Shown: positions 13,265 to 20,985 of the stretch, piece by piece
Numbering within the stretch: the first letter of the stretch is position 1
Layout of the letters: every line of letters starts with the position of its first letter
Assembly: GCA_037953745.1 (NCBI GenBank)
Contig: JBAKBP010006596.1
Coordinates: 44,697-108,696, forward strand
Direction of reading: 5' to 3'
DNA from: Lithodes maja
Taxonomy: Eukaryota > Arthropoda > Malacostraca > Decapoda > Lithodidae
Length of the DNA stretch: 64,000 nucleotides
Notes under the pieces: generated by a model
What the model was told of the DNA's origin: nothing
Database searches by the model: none
What the model saw: only the letters and a program-made list of their open reading frames with translations
Position numbers and translations under genes: made by a program

Positions 13265-13644
13265 TGTGACGCATGTCGAGTATGAGCATGCTGTACAGAA
13301 CGCCCAGTCAGGCCCCACTCTCGCTAGGATCGTCAGGGCAGGAACTTTGGCTGTAGTCTGTGTAGAGTTTCCTAACTCAGTTTATGTGAACCGTTGTACT
13401 ATAAGTATTATCATTATGTATTTTGTTTTCTTCTAAGTCAACGAGTTCTATTTTATATCATTAGATATAAGTATTGTGTGTGGGACTTATATGTAATGAT
13501 GAGAGGAGAGAGAGAGAGATATTACGTAACGGGGATCAGTGAGTGCGCCACGCGGGCCGGTAGGCCTAATTCCCTCCTCCCTCCTCCCTTCCTCCCTTTC
13601 AGCGCGTGGGAAGTTCTTTGTCGATCCCAGATTGAGAGAGAATA

Positions 13645-13715
13645 TGACGTCATGATTGCCAGTGGGCGGTCCTTAAGTAGTTTGAGATATGCCGCTAGAG
13701 GGCCGAGTATAAAAA
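13645..13715 (+). promoter_or_regulatory. LTR promoter module: CRE palindrome, CTCF-like motif, TATA box
   Basis: Three motifs lie in order: TGACGTCA (CRE/ATF consensus) at 13645-13652, CCGCTAGAGGGC at 13692-13703 (close to the CTCF core), and TATAAAAA at 13708-13715. Transcription would be expected to start about 25-30 bp downstream. The same module recurs in LTR A (3338-3408), B 3' (21366-21436), C (31807-31877 and 38184-38254) and D (43453-43523 and 51193-51263). LTR E keeps the TATA box at 56530 but has TGACGTAA in place of the palindrome. The TATA call is strong; factor binding is inferred from motif similarity only. Confidence 0.7.
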
Positions 13716-14265
13716 GGGAGGTCTCGCCATGCTTTACTCAGAACTCATCAGGCAAAGCGACCTCTCATATCCCTTGCAACTATCCATATTCTTCCGACTG
13801 ATGTGAACTTTCTCTACTCTCTGAACAGCCTATCTTCTTCTCTTCTCGTCCCTGTTTAACCTCCATGACCCCTTTGGTGCAGATTTAGTCAGCCAAAGTA
13901 TTATCGCTTGAGTTCTCACGAGATAAGTGCCTGTTAGATAGCCTATTTTTGGAAGGGTTAACTAGAATAGGATTGATTGATGTTTGTTGCACTCGTATAT
14001 GCATTTCCCTGTGTGCGATTATTCATGTTCCTGTTTTCTGCTGGTTTAGGCAATGCTAGACTGGGATAGGGTTTCTGAGTTGTGATTTCCTATGAGTACT
14101 AGGTTGCGGTTGAACCAGTACAATTGCAACGGAGACGTGGAACGCCTAGGTGGTCTTTCTGACTGTGTACCGTGGGAGTTTAGCACTGTGTTGCGAGTGA
14201 GGGCTTTTGCCTATGCCACCCAACACTGTGTTATCTCATTTGCTTGACTTTGAGAGGATCGCCAG

Positions 14266-14298
14266 GAGAGAACCAGATACTAGTGATCTGGATCTCTC
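14266..14298 (+). other. Imperfect palindrome (hairpin) in the LTR
   Basis: GAGAGA pairs with TCTCTC and CCAGAT with ATCTGG around an ACTAG-containing loop, separated by one mismatch. It lies downstream of the TATA box, so it would be within the transcript. It is present in the other LTRs, including the more diverged 5' LTR of element F. A role in RNA dimerisation or packaging is possible but not shown. Confidence 0.5.
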
Positions 14299-14849
14299 AA
14301 GAGAGCATCCCGTCAATTACCGTAATTTGGCCGCACAGTCTTAAGGACCTCGCTAGGCTACGAGCCGCTTGCTCAGCCATTGTCTCTTAACCTTAGATAT
14401 CCCAGCTAGACTTTGCTCGACCAGCAGATACAGCATAGTATTGAAGCTTCTCCTTATGTATATTATTGTTTAAGCACTATTGATTTCATGTGTGGCACGC
14501 TTAGCTACTTCAGAGATTAGTGGCCCACGAGCACAATCTTAGTAGGCTATTGCCAGTGCATTGTCGGAGTACTTCTTCTTAATGTTTGCCATATCCTATT
14601 GCTTATTCTTATAATTCTTCTTATGTCAATTTAAAGCCTTTAATTACCAGTGAGTTATTCATTAAATTGCTGTTCAAAATCCGATACTTACTTCTTATGA
14701 GTATTCGAGAAGCATCTAACTTATCAGAAGATTCCTTGCTTGATGCTCGAGGACTATTGTTTAACGTAACGTAATAGTGCCGATCCGAAGTAGAGGGTGG
14801 AGGACTTCTTAAGTTCTTAGTTCAAGGGTGGATTACTTCGGCTTCGGCC

Positions 14850-14868
14850 AACACTATTCTTTAGTGTT
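14850..14868 (+). other. Short conserved hairpin near the LTR 3' part
   Basis: AACACTA and TAGTGTT form a perfect 7-bp stem with the loop TTCTT. In LTR A the loop-side change extends the stem to 8 bp. In the F 5' LTR the substitution leaves a G-U pair in RNA. Pairing is therefore kept despite changes; its function is unknown. Confidence 0.4.
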
Positions 14869-15120
14869 GTAGTACTTTCCTCTTTGTTTGATTGTTGACC
14901 AGACTAGATAACTCCCGTCTAGTTATTAGTCTGTTGTGTGAAACGCTAGTACCGAGTTCTTGTATACCCCGTTATAGCAGATAGAACTCTGGAGGGTAGT
15001 GGCGTTTTTTGTTCGGCTGGCAGTACTCTGGGGTTGGGATCGTGTGTTTCTGTTGTGGCAGCGAGCCATACTCGAGTCCTGTGTAAGAGCCCTAGTGTAC
15101 CCGAGTGCCCGGTCGTAACA

Positions 15121-15333
15121 AATGGCGACCTTGCTTAGGATTTTGTGAACAGTATAATTTTTTGCAGAGTTGTACAACATTTGTTTGTTCGTACTTTAGC
15201 GTACATATTGAAGAATATTTTTTTTTGTAAGGCAATTAGGAGAGCATTTAAGAGACTCCAGTTAATTTAGTAATTAGTGCTTACATAAGGGAGTTTAACA
15301 CTTTTGTCTCGAGAATTTTTTGTGAACTTCAGT
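15121..15333 (+). other. Element B primer-binding site and leader
   Basis: The primer-binding site TGGCGACC is at 15123-15130, two bases after the LTR, and may match an arginine tRNA 3' end. The remaining leader is A/T-rich with a T-run near 15220 and holds no ORF of note. The ORF opens upstream of the ATG with a non-ATG codon (TTG, 15304), but ATG at 15334 is the likelier eukaryotic start. Confidence 0.65.
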
Positions 15334-18300
15334 ATGTCGTGCCCTAGTACTGACGAGGAGCGAGAGATGCTAAGTGAGGAGGTGCCGTTAGTAACTAGTG
15401 AGGAGGATGCTAGACTTTTTGTGAGTAAGCAGTACCATGTGACGGAGGAGAGGCTGACTGGGGTGAATGTTTATGGCTTGCACCTGATAGCCAAGGTTTT
15501 GGGTCTATCCAATGTAGGAGGGATGTCCAAGGGGGAGCTGATTTCCTGGGTGTTGCGTGGGCGACATGGGGTTTCGGAGGAGAGGGCGTTTGGGGGGGTT
15601 CCTCCCCAGATCCCCTCTCACTCGACTCCCACAGTGCCGTCCACTCAGTTGCCGGAGGTTAGCCCTCTCCCACAGAGGGATGAGCATTGGAAGATTGGAG
15701 TGCCCTCGGGCGGTGCGTATGGTGGTTCCCCAGTTCTTGCCCCCCCTCCTTCAGTAGTGGCAGCTCCCTCTTCCGGCCTGTCTCCTGATATGATATTTAA
15801 ACTCGAGCTTGCTAAAATTGAGATTGAGGCTAGGAAGCAGGAGAAGGAGATTGAGGCTGAGTCTAGGAGGTATGCAATCGAGGCTGAGTCTAGGAAGTAT
15901 GCAATCGAGGCTGAGTCTAGGAAGCAGGAGAATGAGACTAGGAGGCACGAGGCTGAGCTTAGATACGACTCCGAGAAATATTGTGCTCAGATAGACTTAG
16001 ATAAGACTCGTGCAGAGTCGACAGGGATTCGGATGGGCCGGGAGGGCCAAGTAAGAGAACAGTCCTTGTCCCACTTAGTCAAGTTGGTGCCGGCATTTAG
16101 TGAAACTGAAGTCACAGAATTTTTTAATCGTTTTGAGAAGAAGTGTAGGGAGCATAATTGGCCTGAAGAGAAGTGGGCAGCTCTGGTCTCCTCAAGACTT
16201 ACGGGTAAGGGTCTGAAGGCTTATGATGCACTGCCTTTAGAGTCTTGCATTGACTACCCAGAATTGAAGAGAGCTGTCCTACGGGCATACGAGTTGCAAC
16301 CAGAAACATATCGATTGAAGTTTCGGGGTGTTACAAAGACTAGGGAGGCGACCTTTCTTGAACATGCCCGGGACTTAAAAGATGCACTTACAAACTGGAC
16401 ACGTTCTGAGAAAGCTGAGACGGCCGAACAGTTGACTGAGCTGTTTCTGCTCGAGCAGTTTTATAAGTGTACAGGTGCAGAAATGACTTTAACTATTAAA
16501 GAAAAGAATCCAAAAACTCTACAGGAGGCAGCTGAGATGGCTGACCTCCGGCTATCATTAATTCGTGGGTGCGGGTCTGCCCAGCGTAGTGAGGCAGGTA
16601 ACAAGGGGCGTGACGCCCCACCCCCCCGAGTTAGTAATATATCTTATGCAAACAAGTACAAGAGTTATGATACCAAGACTGACCACAAGACTAGCACCGT
16701 CCCATTTAAGAAGGGGCCGGGCCCTTCCCAGTACCAAGGGAAGCCCAAAGGGGAGTTAGAGTGTTATCAATGTCATAAAAAGGGGCACTTTGCAAGAGTC
16801 TGTCCTAGCAAACCACCTACAGCAGCTGTGTCTTTGGCCTGCAACATTGGTGTGTCTCTGAAGCCTTCTGAGTTTGCCCGGGGCAGTTCGTCAGAGGCTG
16901 AGGCACAGCCAATGCAGAAGCACCTGGGAGGCTCGAACCCTGCTCAGGATGTTTTTTGCGACCATAGAGGACGGGGTTGCGTGATGTGGGCGGGGCGCAA
17001 GCATGGAGTAGAGGTCTTGCGTGATACAGGTGCTTCCCAGACTTTGATGAAAAACTTGACTGGCTACCCTATAAATGCGGCTCGGGTGGTGGTGGTGCAG
17101 GGTATTAATGCAACTCGGTCATACCCGCTGGTGCGGTTGGAGTTGGAGGTGGATGGTGTGGCACGTGAATTGGATGTTGGGATTGTGGAGAAACTGCCAG
17201 TGGAGGGCGTCGACCTTCTTCTCGGCAACGACTTTGCAATGCCCGCTTCTGAGGTTCTACCCTTAGTCGTTGCCGAGAGGCCGGCCGACGTGAGTAGGGA
17301 AGAGCGAGAGTGGGTCGAGCGGTGCCAGGCACAACCCATGGCGTGTGCTGTCACCCGAGCTCGGGCAGCTAAAGTGTCACAGCCTAGTCCTCCGTCTTCA
17401 GACCAGCAGAGGAACGATCAACAGGAGGAGGCTAAAGCTGGAGTTGGTTTTAAGAGTTTTGACTCGGCGGCTCTCCTGGGTGATTCAGTATTAGCACCAT
17501 TACTTAGTTCTGGAGTAGCCCCTGGGCCTGTCATCGAGAGTGACGAGGCTGGGCCTGACGAGTCTCCACGACAGCAACGTTATGAACATCGAGAGAGACA
17601 GAGGGAGCAGCTCAGTATCGGGGAGGGTCATGCATTGCTCCGGGAGCAGTTAGATCGCTTGGCACCCTCAGATATACGTCGGTTGCAGCTGGAGGACCCT
17701 GAGCTCCAAACGTGTGCTAATGGAGCTGTGGAGCTCGACGAGGACGGTGATGCACAGCCGGGAGATTTTTTTTATTTAGATGGCATCCTGTATCGGCGTT
17801 TTCAAGACCCTAACCGTAGCTGGAAGATGGGGTCCGGGGTAGTGGACCAGTTGATGGTGCCGCGGGAGTACAGGGATAGCCTACTGAGTTTGGCGCATGA
17901 CACACCGCTGGCAGGACATTTGGGGGTAAGAAAAACGGTGGCGGCTTTGGGGAAGTTGTTTTGGTGGCCGGGGATGAAGTCTCATGTGCAGTCCTGGATA
18001 AACTCATGTGATATTTGTCAACGGGTCGGGAAACCAAACCAAGTTATTCCTAAAGCTCCGTTGCACCCTATTCCTGTAATTGGGCCACCTTTTAGTAAGA
18101 TTGTTGTTGACATGGTTGGTCCCCTCCCTCCCACAAAGGCTGGTAATAAATTTTTGTTAACCATCATGGATGTTGCCACTAGATACCCCGATGCATACCC
18201 CATGAAAAACGGCATGGCTAAGACGGTAGTCAGTAACTTGTTGTGGTACTTTTCAAGGTACGGGTACCCGGAGGAGATTCAGTCTGATCAGGGGTCCAAT

Positions 18301-20472
18301 TTCACCTCCAATCTCTTTAAGCAAACAATGCAAAAGCATGGAATACGGGCGGTGGTATCGTCAGCGTATCACCCTGAGAGCCAAGGGGTGCTTGAGCGGT
18401 GGCATGCCACCCTTAAAAGCATGCTCAGGTGTTATTGTGCTGATAACGGAAGAGATTGGGATCTTGGATTGCCGTATGTACTGTTTGCTGCTCGGGAAGT
18501 GCCTGGTGAGAGCCTGGGATTTAGTCCAAACGAGCTGATTTTTGGACACCGAGTCAGGGGCCCCCTTAATATGCTGCGGGAAATTTGGGAAGGAACTGTG
18601 CCGCCTTGTTCCTTGTTGAAGTATGTGTTTGAAAGCCGTGAGCGCATGCTTAAGAGTCTGGAGATGGCAGGTCGGAATTTAACAGGGTCACAAGCTTTAA
18701 TGAAGGACAGGTATGATCGCAAAGTGAAGCTCCGGGAGTTCATTGTGGGACAGGAGGTGTTGATTTTGTTGCCTTTGGTGGGTAACCCCTTGTCGGCGCA
18801 GTATACTGGACCCTATAAAATTGTGGAGAAAATTTCGGACCTAGATTACCTTGTTGCCACTCCAGACAGGAGGAAGAAGAATCATTTATGTCACGTGAAC
18901 CTGATAAAAGAGTATGTGAGGCGCCCCTCTGAGCCTCTCACTGTCCCTGTGTTGGCTTGTTGCGGCCGTGGTGGAGAAGGAGAGGGGGACAGTCAAGCTT
19001 CAGAGGAGGATAGCTGGGATCACCATGTTTCAGCGGATCAGTGGGCGGGGAACTCGAGCCTAAGGGCTGACGAGGCTATAGCCCATTTGCCTGAGCCGCA
19101 ATTTGAAGCTATCCGTCAGTTGCTCGGTTTATACCCCACTGTATTCGCTGAACATCCAGGCCTCACTACTCAGGCTATGCATGATGTTGACGTGGGGCAC
19201 CATCTACCCTTTAAGTCAATCCCATACCGTGTGCCCCCCATAAAACTACCCGCTCTGAGGGATGAGTTGGAGTATATGCTCGGTAGAGGGTTGATAGAGA
19301 AAGGTACCGTTAAATGGACCTCCCCCGTAACACTGCAGCCTAAACCAGATGGCAAGGTACGCTTCTGTATTGATTTCCGTAGGCTAAACGGTTTGACTCC
19401 AACTAACCCATATCCTCTTCCTCGGGTTGATGATAGTGTTGATAAAATTGGTAATGCTCGGTTTTTGTCTAAATTTGATTTAGTAAAAGGTTACTGGCAA
19501 GTACCTTTGTCCGAGCGCGCTAAAGAGGTATGTGGTTTTGTGGTGGACGGGAGTACTTACCGGTGTAATGTTATGCCCTACGGACTTAAGAATGCACCAG
19601 CAACGTTTCAGAACCTGATGAATGAAATTGTCAAGGACATTCCAAATTGCACCGTATACTTGGACGATGTAATCATTTATGATGACGACTTTGAGAGCCA
19701 TTGTGAGCACCTGGAGACCTTGTTCCGGAAACTTAGTGAAGCAAGTCTGGTAGTAAATTTGGCAAAGTGTGACTTCGTAAAAGCCACTGTGCAGTACCTT
19801 GGGTTTGTAGTGGGAAGGGGACAGGTGTGCCCTCCTCAGAACAAGGTACAGGCTATCAATAAATTTCCGCACCCAACCACCAAGAAGCAGATCATGAGAT
19901 TCTTGGGTATGATAGGCTACTACAGACGCTTTATAAAAGGTTACTCTACGGTGTTGGCACCTCTCACAGATTTGTTATCTAAAGACAAAAAGTTTTTGTG
20001 GGCGCCTGAGTGTGAAAAGGCTTTTAATTTAGTGAAGCATTTGCTGTGTACTCACCCGATACTCAGGGCCCCAGACTTTAACAGGCCTTTTCAGCTGGCA
20101 ACAGATGCTAGTGGTGTAGGGGCTGGTGCCGTCTTGCTACAGACAGACAATGAAGGTGTGGAACACCCAGTAAGTTTCTTTTCTAAGAAGTTCAATGCTG
20201 CACAAAAGAACTATTCTACAATAGAAAAGGAATTACTGGCGATTGTGCTGTCACTCAGGCACTTCGAGGTGTATGTTCCAGCCTATGGCCCAGTCGTGGT
20301 TATCTACACTGATCATCACCCTTTGAGATTCCTAAATCAATTTCACAATCGCAATATGAGACTGACCCGGTGGTCATTGATGTTGCAGGAGTATAATCTG
20401 GACATCCGGCATATTGCGGGATGTGACAATGTGATTGCGGATTGTTTATCGAGGGTAGATGATCAGTCGTAG
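15334..20472 (+). CDS. gag-pol: Gag-Pol polyprotein, Gmr1-like order Gag-PR-IN-RT-RNase H (element B)
   Basis: This one-ORF, 1712-residue retrotransposon polyprotein would form virus-like particles, process itself, copy the RNA and integrate the cDNA. It has a SAP-like N-terminal segment (about residues 45-80) and a variable charged coiled coil (161-210). A capsid whose C-terminal part (320-408) resembles the SCAN domain (ELFLLEQFY) follows, then a CCHC knuckle C477/C480/H485/C490. The aspartic protease has DTGAS from D564 and LLLGND near 628-633. The integrase has H855/H862/C892/C895, the catalytic triad D926-D985-E1021 (35-residue spacing) and a GPY/F segment (YTGPY 1157-1161). The RT has D1382 and YLDD 1442-1445. 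RNase H has D1591, E1633 and D1660. Integrase before RT excludes ordinary Gypsy order; the RT motifs exclude Copia. The start is the ATG shared by all copies, with A at -3. No frameshift separates gag and pol, so how Gag is made in excess is not apparent. Confidence 0.95.
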   Translation: MSCPSTDEEREMLSEEVPLVTSEEDARLFVSKQYHVTEERLTGVNVYGLHLIAKVLGLSNVGGMSKGELISWVLRGRHGVSEERAFGGVPPQIPSHSTPTVPSTQLPEVSPLPQRDEHWKIGVPSGGAYGGSPVLAPPPSVVAAPSSGLSPDMIFKLELAKIEIEARKQEKEIEAESRRYAIEAESRKYAIEAESRKQENETRRHEAELRYDSEKYCAQIDLDKTRAESTGIRMGREGQVREQSLSHLVKLVPAFSETEVTEFFNRFEKKCREHNWPEEKWAALVSSRLTGKGLKAYDALPLESCIDYPELKRAVLRAYELQPETYRLKFRGVTKTREATFLEHARDLKDALTNWTRSEKAETAEQLTELFLLEQFYKCTGAEMTLTIKEKNPKTLQEAAEMADLRLSLIRGCGSAQRSEAGNKGRDAPPPRVSNISYANKYKSYDTKTDHKTSTVPFKKGPGPSQYQGKPKGELECYQCHKKGHFARVCPSKPPTAAVSLACNIGVSLKPSEFARGSSSEAEAQPMQKHLGGSNPAQDVFCDHRGRGCVMWAGRKHGVEVLRDTGASQTLMKNLTGYPINAARVVVVQGINATRSYPLVRLELEVDGVARELDVGIVEKLPVEGVDLLLGNDFAMPASEVLPLVVAERPADVSREEREWVERCQAQPMACAVTRARAAKVSQPSPPSSDQQRNDQQEEAKAGVGFKSFDSAALLGDSVLAPLLSSGVAPGPVIESDEAGPDESPRQQRYEHRERQREQLSIGEGHALLREQLDRLAPSDIRRLQLEDPELQTCANGAVELDEDGDAQPGDFFYLDGILYRRFQDPNRSWKMGSGVVDQLMVPREYRDSLLSLAHDTPLAGHLGVRKTVAALGKLFWWPGMKSHVQSWINSCDICQRVGKPNQVIPKAPLHPIPVIGPPFSKIVVDMVGPLPPTKAGNKFLLTIMDVATRYPDAYPMKNGMAKTVVSNLLWYFSRYGYPEEIQSDQGSNFTSNLFKQTMQKHGIRAVVSSAYHPESQGVLERWHATLKSMLRCYCADNGRDWDLGLPYVLFAAREVPGESLGFSPNELIFGHRVRGPLNMLREIWEGTVPPCSLLKYVFESRERMLKSLEMAGRNLTGSQALMKDRYDRKVKLREFIVGQEVLILLPLVGNPLSAQYTGPYKIVEKISDLDYLVATPDRRKKNHLCHVNLIKEYVRRPSEPLTVPVLACCGRGGEGEGDSQASEEDSWDHHVSADQWAGNSSLRADEAIAHLPEPQFEAIRQLLGLYPTVFAEHPGLTTQAMHDVDVGHHLPFKSIPYRVPPIKLPALRDELEYMLGRGLIEKGTVKWTSPVTLQPKPDGKVRFCIDFRRLNGLTPTNPYPLPRVDDSVDKIGNARFLSKFDLVKGYWQVPLSERAKEVCGFVVDGSTYRCNVMPYGLKNAPATFQNLMNEIVKDIPNCTVYLDDVIIYDDDFESHCEHLETLFRKLSEASLVVNLAKCDFVKATVQYLGFVVGRGQVCPPQNKVQAINKFPHPTTKKQIMRFLGMIGYYRRFIKGYSTVLAPLTDLLSKDKKFLWAPECEKAFNLVKHLLCTHPILRAPDFNRPFQLATDASGVGAGAVLLQTDNEGVEHPVSFFSKKFNAAQKNYSTIEKELLAIVLSLRHFEVYVPAYGPVVVIYTDHHPLRFLNQFHNRNMRLTRWSLMLQEYNLDIRHIAGCDNVIADCLSRVDDQS

Positions 20473-20985
20473 GCTATCACAGGTGTATGATTCCGAAGAG
20501 ATTGACACACGGGTAGCCTCCTGCTTTGGTTTGAGTAGTATTTTGCGCTTGGTGCTTGTTGGCTCGCGGTTGTAGCCCAGCGTATTGGGTCGTAAAGCAG
20601 GATTGTTGAGCGTTTGGTATAGAAGAAAATAGGCTGCCCTTATAGTGCAGCCGGAAAAAAACATATTAAAATATAAAAATCATATAAAAACTCTTTCTTT
20701 TTGATATAGATAATTGTATAAGTTTGTCATAGCCTATAGTGTTTGAGTAGTCCACGAACTATCAAACGGCTGAGCTGCTGTAAGCTCGCTCTGGGAGCAT
20801 GATATTATGTCTTTTACTATTGTTGGGAGGAGTTATGAAATGTGAATTTTTTTTTTATAAGATGTGTTTTAGTGATAAACTCAGCGTTGTTTTAGTGCCA
20901 TGCGGTCGCTGGGTGTGAGGGGTTTGATGGGGTTCTGTATATCAGATTTTAGCTCAGGGTTGAGCAAGTAAAATCTTGGGGGAGG
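20473..20985 (+). other. 3' untranslated region and polypurine tract of element B
   Basis: These 513 bp lie between the stop codon and the 3' LTR. No env or other ORF is recognisable. The region is A/T-rich in its middle (near 20650-20700 and 20848-20860). It ends in the polypurine tract GGGGGAGG at 20978-20985, which directly precedes the LTR and should prime plus-strand DNA. Confidence 0.85.

Larger units (their letters stand above)
13265..15120 (+). repeat. 5' LTR of element B (1856 bp)
   Basis: The LTR begins TGTGACGC and ends GGTCGTAACA, so its TG...CA ends form a short imperfect inverted repeat. It contains the promoter module at 13645-13715, an imperfect 33-base palindrome at 14266-14298, a candidate ATTAAA poly(A) signal at 14661-14666, and a short hairpin at 14850-14868. 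It directly abuts satellite on the left. Confidence 0.96.

Noticed and set aside
3715..13285. Many very long forward ORFs (up to 1226 residues) across the satellite arrays
   Set aside because: They are the same 67-residue repeat read from a stop-free 67-bp monomer, overlapping in all three frames and equally present in each array. No domain, start context or codon bias supports a gene.
13394..13801. A 135-residue ORF across U3 and the promoter
   Set aside because: It spans the TATA box and upstream elements, is altered by indels in the GA/CT repeat between subfamilies, and matches nothing recognised.
14586..14774. A 62-residue ORF conserved in eight LTRs
   Set aside because: The LTRs are nearly identical as a whole, so conservation is expected. 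In the older F 5' LTR the frame is broken by insertions, which argues against function.
14926..15180. An 84-residue antisense ORF at the LTR-leader junction, also seen in other copies
   Set aside because: It runs antisense through the LTR end and the primer-binding site, and its C-terminal side changes at each insertion junction.
15304..15333. Ten extra N-terminal residues from a TTG codon
   Set aside because: TTG is an unlikely start in an animal. The ATG at 15334 is shared by all copies and has A at -3.
16565..16759. Alternative-frame and antisense ORFs over gag and pol (and their equivalents in C, D and F)
   Set aside because: They are out-of-frame or antisense readings of the Gag-Pol coding region with no recognisable domain.
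15334..20472. Classification as a Copia element because integrase precedes RT
   Set aside because: The RT motifs (YLDDV, the DFRRLN and YWQVPL blocks), the RNase H and the GPY/F integrase end are Ty3/Gypsy-type; the order is explained by the Gmr1-like clade.
20473..20985. Possible env gene after RNase H
   Set aside because: Only 513 bp lie before the 3' LTR, with no ORF having a signal peptide or membrane segment.
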